Positions 36,974 through 45,095 of a stretch of 64,000 nucleotides of DNA are shown here, in pieces (the first letter of the stretch is position 1; each line of letters starts with the position of its first letter). Under the pieces are notes generated by a model, which made no database searches, was not told the origin of the DNA, and saw only the letters and a list, made by a program, of their open reading frames with translations. The position numbers and the translations under genes are program-made. The stretch is from Gammaproteobacteria bacterium (GTDB lineage Bacteria; Pseudomonadota; Gammaproteobacteria; Burkholderiales; Burkholderiaceae_B), in contig JAURJT010000064.1 of assembly GCA_030832095.1 (NCBI GenBank), forward strand, positions 1 to 64,000, read 5' to 3'.

Positions 36974-38440
36974 ATGACAAACGTAGTTGCTCCAAAAATA
37001 CTTGATTTGCCCATCGGCCTGACAGCAACCGGCCTGCGCGAAGAGTTCGATAGCATTGGTAAAGTTCAAGTCCCAGCAGATCACTACTGGGGAGCTCAAA
37101 CACAACGCAGCTTGATCCATTTCAATATCGGTCACGACAAGATGCCCAAAGAGGTGTATCACGCCTACGGCTATGTCAAAAAAGCTGCTGCGGTGGTCAA
37201 CACCAAGGCCGGGCGTCTTCCCGCCTGGAAAGGAAACTTAATTCAGCAAGTTGCCGACGAAGTCATCAGTGGCAAGCTCGACAGCGAGTTTCCGCTTTAC
37301 GTCTGGCAAACAGGTTCGGGCACACAATCAAATATGAATTTGAACGAGGTGATTTCAAACCGCTGCATTCAACTCGTGGGTGGCACCTTAGGCGCGCAAG
37401 AGCCTATTCACCCAAATGATCATGTCAATATGGGTCAATCGAGCAACGACACCTTTCCGACAGCTATGCATATTGCTGCCTACAAAATGGCAACAGAGAA
37501 AACAATCCCTGCGTTACAACGGCTTCGTGATGCCTTGAATGTTAAATCGCAACAATGGTCAACCATTGTCAAGATCGGCCGTACCCATCTTGAAGATGCA
37601 ACGCCGTTGACGGTTGGACAAGAATGGTCTGGCTATGTTGGTGCGCTGGATGATGCGATCGCTGATGTGACCTATGCCACTCAAGGGCTTCTGCAAGTGG
37701 CAATGGGCGGCACCGCGGTTGGCACCGGGCTCAATTCGCCCGTTGGTTTTGGTGATGAAGTTGCGGCTGAGTTGACTAAGATGACCGGCTTTGCCATCAA
37801 GACCGCCACAAATAAATTTACAGCCCAAGGCACACTCGATCGTATGGTCCGTGCCCACGCTGCACTCAAGTGCGCCGCCGTATCCCTGTTTAAAATCGCG
37901 AACGATATGCGCTGGCTCGGTTCTGGCCCACGCACTGGTTTAATGGAAATGACCTTTCCGTCGAACGAACCAGGCTCGTCGATCATGCCCGGCAAAGTCA
38001 ACCCCACGCAAGCCGAAGCCATGCTCATGGTTTGTATTCAGATTATGGGTTCAGACGTTGCTGTGCAAATGGGTGGTTCAGAGGGCAATTTTGAGCTCAA
38101 CGCCTTTCGACCAGTTCTCATCAGTAACTATTTGCACTCAGCATTGATTATGGCGGATATGTGTGATCACTTCCGCGAGTTCATGATCGAAGGTGCTGTT
38201 GTCAATGAAGCGCAACTCAAGTCAAATATTGACCGCTCTGTGATGATGGTGACAGCTCTCTCGCCGGTCATTGGTTACGACAAAGCTTCAGAGATTGCAC
38301 ACTATGCGATCGATAACAACACGACACTTAAGCAAGCTGCTCTTGCCAAAGGTGTCGACGAAGCTGTGTTCGACCGTGTCGTGGTGCCTATCAACATGAC
38401 TCGGCCAGGCTCTGCAGACGTACCTGCTGCTAAAGCATAA
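36974..38440 (+). CDS. fumC: Class II fumarate hydratase
   Basis: 488 residues of the fumarase/aspartase superfamily: PADHYWGAQTQRSL, LYVWQTGSGTQSNMNLNEVI, NDTFPTAMHIAAYK, GRTHLEDATPLTVGQEWSGY and signature GSSIMPGKVNPTQ. The wording of these motifs fits FumC better than AspA. It interconverts fumarate and malate without an iron-sulfur cluster. It is first of three close genes (fumC, aquaporin, amidohydrolase), with 14 and five bases between. Its HPNDHVNMGQSSND segment differs slightly from the common HPND-VN-SQSSND form. Confidence 0.9.
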   Translation: MTNVVAPKILDLPIGLTATGLREEFDSIGKVQVPADHYWGAQTQRSLIHFNIGHDKMPKEVYHAYGYVKKAAAVVNTKAGRLPAWKGNLIQQVADEVISGKLDSEFPLYVWQTGSGTQSNMNLNEVISNRCIQLVGGTLGAQEPIHPNDHVNMGQSSNDTFPTAMHIAAYKMATEKTIPALQRLRDALNVKSQQWSTIVKIGRTHLEDATPLTVGQEWSGYVGALDDAIADVTYATQGLLQVAMGGTAVGTGLNSPVGFGDEVAAELTKMTGFAIKTATNKFTAQGTLDRMVRAHAALKCAAVSLFKIANDMRWLGSGPRTGLMEMTFPSNEPGSSIMPGKVNPTQAEAMLMVCIQIMGSDVAVQMGGSEGNFELNAFRPVLISNYLHSALIMADMCDHFREFMIEGAVVNEAQLKSNIDRSVMMVTALSPVIGYDKASEIAHYAIDNNTTLKQAALAKGVDEAVFDRVVVPINMTRPGSADVPAAKA

Positions 38441-38454
38441 CCAGGAGACGATTG

Positions 38455-39258
38455 ATGAGCGCCAACCTTAACTCGACCCTTTCTGGGCAACAGGCCTTAC
38501 GCCAACAGGTTGGCGATCGCTTCAACGCCGACTGGAAAAGTAATGATCACCGCGCTCGGCGACTCGTCGCCGAGTTCATTGGTACCTCAGGTCTGACGTT
38601 TGTCTTGTCAGGCGGTGCGGCAATCTTAGCGGGGTACGGGGGCGCGACCCTTGCGCCCTATCAGTTCGCCTTCATTCTCTCGGCTTGTGCAGCACTCTGG
38701 TTGGTCGCTGCGGTTTTCTTTCTGGGTGATATCTCTTCGCACTTCAATCCCGCCATGACGCTCGCCTTTGCAATGCGTGGTGACATGGGCTTTCCGATGG
38801 CTGGTTGCTATATCGTTGTGCAAATGATTGCTGCAGCAACGGGTTCTTGTGTCGCAGCGATGCTCTTTGGCACCGGCGGCAACCTGGCCGCCACAGTGCC
38901 TGCAGCCGGCATGATTTATCAGTCAGTTGCCTTCGAGGCCATTCTGACCTTTGGCATGGTCTTGTTGGTACTCAGTATGACAAACGGCCCAAAACTTGAC
39001 AGCAGTTCTGCTCCGCTTGCCGTGGGGGCCTATGTCATGGCAATGGGGACAATGGGCGGGCCCTTTGACGGCGCGGCGTTTAATCCTGCCAGAGCCTTCG
39101 GGCCAGACTTTGCCCGCTGGGATTTTTCAACGTACTGGGTCTATGCTTTGGGATCGTTGATTGGTGTACTTGTAGCAGTTGCCATTGCACGCTTTTTACG
39201 CGGGCCTGCAAAAGCCTCTGAGGCCAATGCTGCGATGGGAAACCCTCTGGATCGATAA
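38455..39258 (+). CDS. Aquaporin-family (MIP) channel
   Basis: 267 residues with six membrane segments and both MIP boxes: HFNPAMTLAFAMRG and AFNPARAFGPDF. The Arg after the second NPA is the usual selectivity residue. The start is ATG at 38455 with AGGAG upstream. The length is near that of water channels; glycerol facilitators are usually longer. A hydrophilic 40-residue N-terminus is a little long. Its place between fumC and an amidohydrolase suggests it may pass a small neutral metabolite. Confidence 0.9.
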   Translation: MSANLNSTLSGQQALRQQVGDRFNADWKSNDHRARRLVAEFIGTSGLTFVLSGGAAILAGYGGATLAPYQFAFILSACAALWLVAAVFFLGDISSHFNPAMTLAFAMRGDMGFPMAGCYIVVQMIAAATGSCVAAMLFGTGGNLAATVPAAGMIYQSVAFEAILTFGMVLLVLSMTNGPKLDSSSAPLAVGAYVMAMGTMGGPFDGAAFNPARAFGPDFARWDFSTYWVYALGSLIGVLVAVAIARFLRGPAKASEANAAMGNPLDR

Positions 39259-39263
39259 GCAAC

Positions 39264-40190
39264 ATGACAAAAATAGATAACGATCTGCAAGCCAACATTC
39301 CTATTATCGATGCTCACCACCACTTGTGGGATCTTCAAGGGCATATCAACTATGCTTGGTTGGTTCACCACGAGCACAATTGGCTAGGTAACTATTCTGC
39401 CATTCAAAGAACCTACCTCGCGCCAGAATATCTGCGAGATACCGCTCTGCACAATGTCATCGGAACAGTGGCGATTGAAGCCGAATGTGACCGCTCACAG
39501 CAAGTGGCTGAAACAAAATGGTTTAGCGAAGTCAGTGAACAGTACGGATTACCTACCGTGATTGTCGCCCATGCGTGGGTCGACACACCCAACGCAGAAG
39601 AGATACTGGCTCAGCAGGTTCAATACAAACGCGTCAGAGGGATCCGAACCAAACCAATTATCGCGGCGACCCCAACAGATAGTGTGAGAGGGCAACCTCG
39701 CAGCTTGCAAGATCCGAAATGGATTAAAGGTTTAGCCTTACTTGAAAAATACAACCTGTCTTGGGATCTGCGACTACCTTGGTGGCACCTGAAAGAAGGC
39801 GCAGAGGTAGCCGCCTGCTATCCAAACATGAACATTATTTTGAATCACACTGGCTACCCGTGGCATAGAGACGCTACGTCGATGCAAGTTTGGCGTGAAG
39901 GCATGCAAGCTTTGGCTGACTTACCGAATGTCTCTTGCAAGATTTCAGGGTTATGCGTCGCAGACAGGCCTTGGACCTTAGAAGAGAATGGTCCAATTAT
40001 TCGCGAAACGATTGATATGTTTGGCGTCGACCGCTGTATGTTCGCGTCTAATTTTCCGGTAGATAGTCTAAAAGGAAGTTGGGACTACATTTATACGCAG
40101 TTTAAACGCTCAGTGGCTGATCTTCCGATGGCCGATCAGCTTAAGCTGTTTGCCCAAAATGCGATACGCATCTATCGCATCGAGCTCTGA
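39264..40190 (+). CDS. Amidohydrolase family protein (fuconolactonase-like)
   Basis: 308 residues, no signal peptide. Amidohydro_2 motifs: IPIIDAHHHLWDLQGHINY, RVRGIRTKPIIAATP, LSWDLRLPWWHL, MNIILNHTGYPW, VSCKISGLCVADR and CMFASNFPVDSLKGSW. Relatives hydrolyse sugar lactones or pyrone dicarboxylates. It starts five bases after the aquaporin stop, so the three genes form an operon. The substrate is unknown. Confidence 0.87.
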   Translation: MTKIDNDLQANIPIIDAHHHLWDLQGHINYAWLVHHEHNWLGNYSAIQRTYLAPEYLRDTALHNVIGTVAIEAECDRSQQVAETKWFSEVSEQYGLPTVIVAHAWVDTPNAEEILAQQVQYKRVRGIRTKPIIAATPTDSVRGQPRSLQDPKWIKGLALLEKYNLSWDLRLPWWHLKEGAEVAACYPNMNIILNHTGYPWHRDATSMQVWREGMQALADLPNVSCKISGLCVADRPWTLEENGPIIRETIDMFGVDRCMFASNFPVDSLKGSWDYIYTQFKRSVADLPMADQLKLFAQNAIRIYRIEL

Positions 40191-40286
40191 GCTTACGCTG
40201 GCTGCGCTATACCTTGACAGTCTAGAGCACTGACCTTAAACCTGATGAGCTGAGGTGCCTCGACCGAATGACGCAGGCCCTCAACC

Positions 40287-40724
40287 CTAGAGGGGTTTGC
40301 TGCGTTGCGTCGTTCTCGCTGCAAATATTGCCGACGCTTTTAAAACCAAACGCTCACCCACTTTAAGCTCGCAGTTGCCAAAACGAACGCGACCACTGAC
40401 TTTGCTCAGTGTCGCGGTCGCCTCAACCCAATCCCCTAAAACTGCCGGGCTAATAAAGTCGACCGAGAGGTGCATCGTTAACACATCGTTTGATTGATTG
40501 TTAGCATGGGCAACGTTGATCCCAATCGCTTGATCGGCAACGGTAGACAACATCCCTCCGTGCACCACACGCTCAATATTCAAGTGCGACTCGTCAACCA
40601 AAAAACCTAGCTTGAACTGATTGGCACCATCGGGCTTTGAGTAGATCGGGCCAATTCGCTGTGTAAATGGCTCGACCATAAAAATAGGCTCAAAACCTTC
40701 GGGTACGCCGTGAGGAAGTGTCAT
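40287..40724 (-). CDS. PaaI-family hotdog thioesterase
   Basis: 145 residues of one hotdog domain. The active-site region HGGMLSTVADQAIGINVAHA and MHLSVDFISPAVLGDWVEATA are typical of PaaI/YdiI-like acyl-CoA thioesterases. The cytoplasmic substrate is unknown. It follows the GrdB-like gene by 27 bases on the same strand, so the two are likely co-transcribed. Confidence 0.87.
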   Translation of the reverse strand: MTLPHGVPEGFEPIFMVEPFTQRIGPIYSKPDGANQFKLGFLVDESHLNIERVVHGGMLSTVADQAIGINVAHANNQSNDVLTMHLSVDFISPAVLGDWVEATATLSKVSGRVRFGNCELKVGERLVLKASAIFAARTTQRSKPL

Positions 40725-40751
40725 TTCGCTAAACCCATCAAGATCGCCCCC

Positions 40752-41987
40752 TTAACGCTTTGCCAGTGAATCTAAGACTACCCGAGGCACCATACTGAGC
40801 GTAGCCAAGCCTTTAAACTCTGGATGGCCCTCAGCAGCAAACTTTGTACGTAGTGCTAAAAATGCCTCGCCGCCACTCGTTTCAAACCAAAACCAGTCTT
40901 GCAAAGACTTTGCACTATGTTGGCCGGGCTGGGCAAGCTTAGCCTCAAAATAAAATGACTTCAGCTCGTCGGTTGCAAACTTTACGTTCACAGCTGCAGC
41001 CTGCTCAGGATCAGACAAAATCTGCTCGGGCTCTGCACCCAACCACGAGGTCACAAAATCTGCGAGCCGTTCAGGCGATGCGCCTGTGACGCCCAGAGTG
41101 GTTCGACCTCGCGCCTGAAGGCTCACCTCATGCCAGGCCTGCAGCTGTGCAACCTCGCTGATTACCCTTTCGCGCAGCGTACCAACCTTGCTTTGGGTCG
41201 GGAAGCTAACTGGGCAGACCAACTGTTGATCGTCATAGCCTAGCTGGTCAGGCGGTGCATCGTCTTGAAAATCTTGAATGATCGGTTCGCGATCAGATTC
41301 AAGAAGCCCAAGCGCCTCTTTTAACACTCGCTTCTGAAACCCAGCGTCACTTGGCGCGCCAAACGGGCGCCCCAACATAAACGGCACCCAAAGCGCTCTG
41401 GGGGCTTTAAACGCGACTGTGTGCTCTCTGATCAAACTGATCTGCACAGTTGGGATCCCGAACTCTTCTAGATAACGGCCGACGGCGCTCACGGCGCACG
41501 TACAAAGCGGTCAAACTGGCGACAGAACAACTGCGTCGACGTTGTCTCGCTTAAGCAACTCGGCTAACTCTTTTGCTTTCGCTTCGTACTTAGTGGTTGG
41601 CCAAATCGCACCCATAAAAGAGTAATGAAACTTTGCGACAGATCCCACAAATTTTTCTGCGACAAGTTCTTTAAGTCGCTGCAGCGGAAAGACCACATTG
41701 CAGTCTGATTGAAAGCCAGAGCGATCAAAATTAACCGATACATGACTCATCACGAGGTCGGCAGCGTCAGACCCCTCAGGGATCACTCGGTAATCGGTTC
41801 CGGTACCTGTCGAATTAAAAGGCATGTCAGTTCTGGCGTGCAGGCCAGCGGTCGTGACTAACGCCACTCGACGTTGGCTAAGCGGTGGCCCAGAGACCAA
41901 ACGCGGTGGTGACATATTAGGTATTTGCTTGACACGATCGAGGTGATGCCCTCGCTCAATCTCAGGCAAGTCAGCTAGGCGAACCAT
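40752..41987 (-). CDS. GrdB/PrdB-like reductase family protein, probable selenoprotein
   Basis: One reading frame of 411 residues interrupted by a single in-frame TGA (complement of 41511-41513). The part before it (158 residues: RRVALVTTAGLHARTDMPFN, SDAADLVMSHVSVNFDRSGF, VDAVVLSPV) and the part after (PLCTCAVSAVGRYLEEFGIP, TVQISLIREHTVAFKAPRAL) together make one protein of the glycine/sarcosine/betaine/proline reductase B family. The TGA sits where relatives carry Sec or Cys, forming a U-x-x-C motif. A SECIS-like hairpin follows at the correct distance. Alternative reading: two genes, the second from a GTG at 41492, which would lose the redox site. Substrate unknown. Confidence 0.8.
41482..41501 (-). 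promoter_or_regulatory. Bacterial SECIS-like element
   Basis: In the mRNA, ACG and GCGC pair with GCGC and CGU to give a seven-base-pair stem with one bulged U and the apical loop CGUGA. Counting the U of UGA as 1, the bulged U is 16 and the loop G-U is 22-23. In E. coli fdhF the corresponding SelB contacts are U17, G23 and U24, so form and spacing match within one base. It lies inside the coding sequence, as bacterial SECIS elements do. Confidence 0.7.
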
Positions 41988-42265
41988 TCCACTCTCCTGT
42001 TATCCAAATAACCGCTTGATATTAGCTGAAACAGTCGTAAACAAATCCTCTGAGGGAGAAAATTTGATGATATCGATTGCGAATCAGGCGACACTCATTG
42101 AGAATAATGACGGGTTTTCCCTTGGTTTGCGAGCCACCCATTCATTATTTTTTGTCGTATAAACGTTCTGCCGTTCTTGGGCTGAACGCTGCCATTTGGC
42201 GGCAGTAAATGAATAAGCAATAGGGCAAACACAAACCAAACAACACCCTACCTAGGATAACGACA

Positions 42266-43411
42266 ATGATCATTCCAGAAAAATTGGAAAACAAAACTGG
42301 GGTTGTACTTTTTAGTCGTTCATTACATGAGGCTAAGCACGAAGCCTCACAGTTAGAACTGATTTGTCATGATATTAGCGTCAGTCAATACACAGATATT
42401 TCAGTCGAAAAATACGCTGATGATTTTCTAGTCAATTTAACTGTGAATGAGTTAATTTGGGAGTCCAATCCTGAGTGCGACACCATACAAATGGGTCGAG
42501 ATTTATCGCTCGACTCCGAACATTCAAGGCGTGACTGTTTGATTGAAGCCTTGCTCAGCATGGCGATTAGTCCGATCGCTTATATTTTTCCTAACCATCA
42601 AGAGTTACTGTCTAACCTAAGAATGCGTCAAGATATTGTTGCGACAGCAAAGCGCACAGAGCTCTTATTCGACGGAGATTCAAGTGAGAGACCAAAACAA
42701 TTCTGGCTTGACGATGCAGATATCGGGCCAGTCCTGCGCAAAGACTCATCCCTCATTGATGCCTTAGAACACGCGCTTTGCCCTGACTTGTCTGGCCGCC
42801 GCTATGGGTTTAGCTGTCAACGCGCGTCTGAGTATCTGATGCTCACCGGGCTAACCAAAGAGCTAAAAAGATCGAACAACTCATTGTTATCAAAAATTGA
42901 ACAACAATGGTGTCAAGCACCACTCAAAAGAGACAATTTTCTACATTCCTTTTTGTTCGAACGCGGGTCAGTTCACCAACCATTTCCCGTGAGATTTTAT
43001 GTGCCAGGCAGTCGAATCTGGTTTAAAAATCCAGACAACTATTCTTCTGACGTCGGAGGATTTGAAGGCTCTTGGGTCGTCTACTTGGGATCGGGGAAAT
43101 TTGTCAATTTATGGGATAGAGCCAAGCCCTATACCTTAGAGTCAAAATGTATAGAGATTTATCACTGGCGCGATGGCGCTATACGACAGGACTCTGGCGC
43201 TTTGGTGATGAATGAGGATATTGTTCAAGAGCGCGTGTTGAAAACACTTGCAGCCCCAGAAGAATATGACCGAATCTTAAAAAGAATGATGCGTTATCGG
43301 GATCCCACTGGCGTGTACGCCGACGGTGGCTGCATAGATAGCACGCGAGACAGTTTGCGCTGGGTTCAACCTGACACTACAAACATACAGATTTGTACTT
43401 CGTACACTTGA
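42266..43411 (+). CDS. Unknown protein with distant likeness to bacterial transglutaminase Tgl
   Basis: 381 residues, soluble, no signal peptide; AGGA ahead of the ATG. By eye the region from about residue 145 follows the order of Bacillus Tgl: FWLDDADIGPVLRKDSSLID, then RRYGFSCQRASEYLMLTGL (Cys184 where Tgl has its catalytic Cys in YGTEC), and PGSRIWFKNPDNYSSDVGGF followed by EGSWVVYLG (Tgl: YFMNPD then WQGENVI). The Glu and His of the Tgl triad do not appear at matching places. The C-terminus has KCIEIYHWRDG and GGCIDSTRDS. The assignment is tentative; no spore genes are nearby. The base composition is more AT-rich than its neighbours. Confidence 0.5.
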   Translation: MIIPEKLENKTGVVLFSRSLHEAKHEASQLELICHDISVSQYTDISVEKYADDFLVNLTVNELIWESNPECDTIQMGRDLSLDSEHSRRDCLIEALLSMAISPIAYIFPNHQELLSNLRMRQDIVATAKRTELLFDGDSSERPKQFWLDDADIGPVLRKDSSLIDALEHALCPDLSGRRYGFSCQRASEYLMLTGLTKELKRSNNSLLSKIEQQWCQAPLKRDNFLHSFLFERGSVHQPFPVRFYVPGSRIWFKNPDNYSSDVGGFEGSWVVYLGSGKFVNLWDRAKPYTLESKCIEIYHWRDGAIRQDSGALVMNEDIVQERVLKTLAAPEEYDRILKRMMRYRDPTGVYADGGCIDSTRDSLRWVQPDTTNIQICTSYT

Positions 43412-43460
43412 TGAGTTTCGATTCATCGTACGATTGAGTACCACGCCGTGTTGTGTAACA

Positions 43461-44117
43461 ATGATCGGCATGCGGACTGACTTGTTTGAACCAACCCCAA
43501 CTGAACTCGACTTGCCGAAAGTTGCTCTTAATCTTCTGCCCAAAGATGGCAGTGTGACGTATATTTCTAACGTTTTCGATTCAAACAGCTGCTCGACTTT
43601 ATTTGCCTCGCTACGCGCTTCGGTCAACTGGCAACAAGACCAGTTATTCATGTTTGGAAAACTCATCACCACCAAAAGAGAAGTGGCTTGGGTGGGGGAT
43701 GCAGGTTGTTCGTATACGTATTCTGGCGTTAAGAAGTTTCCGCTAGCTTGGACGCCCGAGTTGTTGCGCATTAAACAGGCTGCTGAGGCGCTAGCGAACC
43801 ACACGTTCAACTCGTGCTTACTTAATCTGTATCACGACGGCGATCAGGGCATGGGTTGGCACAGCGATGATGAAATAGAGCTTGAGCAAAATGCCCCGAT
43901 CGCCTCAGTCAGTTTTGGGGGTGAGCGTAAATTTTCGTTTAAACATAAGTTTGAAAAACTCGGCACCTCTATCGTCTTAGAGAATGGTAGCGTGCTGCTC
44001 ATGCATGCACCGACGCAACATTTTTGGCAACATAGTCTGACTAAGACCAAACGTAGCGTGCTACCTCGCATCAACCTAACCTTTAGAGCCATCAGGCAAG
44101 AGCAGCAAATAACATGA
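43461..44117 (+). CDS. AlkB-like 2-oxoglutarate/Fe(II) dioxygenase
   Basis: About 218 residues. Fe and 2-oxoglutarate motifs: NLYHDGDQGMGWHSDDE (HxD), the second His in MHAPTQHFWQH, and SVLPRINLTFR with the Arg pair. FGGERKFSFKHK is typical of the ALKBH2/AlkB nucleic-acid repair group. It removes alkyl damage from DNA or RNA bases. The start is uncertain (TTG 43434, ATG 43461 or ATG 43470); no strong ribosome site is seen. It overlaps the next gene by four bases (ATGA). Confidence 0.9.
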   Translation: MIGMRTDLFEPTPTELDLPKVALNLLPKDGSVTYISNVFDSNSCSTLFASLRASVNWQQDQLFMFGKLITTKREVAWVGDAGCSYTYSGVKKFPLAWTPELLRIKQAAEALANHTFNSCLLNLYHDGDQGMGWHSDDEIELEQNAPIASVSFGGERKFSFKHKFEKLGTSIVLENGSVLLMHAPTQHFWQHSLTKTKRSVLPRINLTFRAIRQEQQIT

Positions 44118-45091
44118 CCAACAAGACGTTCGCGATTATTGGCGCCGGCCTCGCAGGCTTAAGCTGTGCGGTTAGGCTGACTGAGCTTGGCCATCACGTC
44201 GAGCTTTTTGAAAAAAGTCGTGGCGCAGCCGGCCGTATGAGCACTAAGCGCGGCGAAGGTTGGGCTGCTGATCATGGCGCCCAGTACTTCACCGCGCGCG
44301 ACCCACTGTTTATTGAACAAGTCAAAAAATGGTTAGCCAACCAAGCGGTTGCCTTGTGGACACCTGAAATCAAAGTCTTTGAGGCCAATCAATGGACAAC
44401 TTTTCAATCACAAGATCTGCGCTATGTCGGCACACCTGCAATGAATACTCCCGCCAAGCAGTTGGCAAATGGGTTACTGCTTCACACCAGTCAAACGATC
44501 GATGCGTTGTCCCACAAAGATAGTCAATGGTTTTTACAAAGCGCAGAAGCAGGCGCGATCGCTCAAGGGTTTGATGCGTTGATCCTGGCAATCCCCGGGC
44601 CTCAGGCTCTTGCTCTGGCACAGCACCTTGATCCCGACATCAAAACGATTGCAGGGCAATCCAACATGAAGGGTTGCTGGACGCTCATGGCGCGCTTTCA
44701 ACACAAACCAACGGTGTCATTTGAGGCCGCTTTTGTGAACCAAGAGATCATTAGCTGGGTTGCAAGAAATTCGTCTAAACCCCAACGCACAGGGCAAGAG
44801 TCGTGGACAATCCAAGCTAACCCACTCTGGAGCCAAGAGTTTATCGAGCTAAGCAAAGAAGACGTGGCAGATCAGCTGTTGGCGTGCGCCAAAAAATTAG
44901 GCTTAGATTGCACAGGTGCTGAGATTTCTATGCATCGTTGGCGCTACGCCAGCGGTTCGACAACTGCGACGCTGGGCTTTTATTCGAATCCCGCGCTACA
45001 CCTTGGCATGTGCGGAGATTGGTTAAATGGCGGTCGAGTTGAAGGTGCATGGTTAAGTGGCTACCACCTCGCGAATCAATTTGCTGAGTGA
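44114..45091 (+). CDS. FAD-dependent amine oxidase/renalase-like oxidoreductase
   Basis: 325 residues. The N-terminal FAD motif AIIGAGLAGLSCAVRLTELG is followed by ELFEKSRGAAGRMSTKR and DHGAQYFTARDP; the C-terminal FAD contact is LGMCGDWLNGGRVEGAWLSG. This pattern belongs to the renalase-like NAD(P)/FAD oxidoreductases of proteobacteria. Its ATG overlaps the dioxygenase stop, so the two are coupled. The substrate is unknown. Confidence 0.87.
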   Translation: MTNKTFAIIGAGLAGLSCAVRLTELGHHVELFEKSRGAAGRMSTKRGEGWAADHGAQYFTARDPLFIEQVKKWLANQAVALWTPEIKVFEANQWTTFQSQDLRYVGTPAMNTPAKQLANGLLLHTSQTIDALSHKDSQWFLQSAEAGAIAQGFDALILAIPGPQALALAQHLDPDIKTIAGQSNMKGCWTLMARFQHKPTVSFEAAFVNQEIISWVARNSSKPQRTGQESWTIQANPLWSQEFIELSKEDVADQLLACAKKLGLDCTGAEISMHRWRYASGSTTATLGFYSNPALHLGMCGDWLNGGRVEGAWLSGYHLANQFAE

Positions 45092-45095
45092 GAAC

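Noticed and set aside
41511..41987. Separate small gene ending at the TGA
   Set aside because: The following frame continues the same protein fold without shift, and a SECIS-like hairpin follows; the joined reading is preferred.
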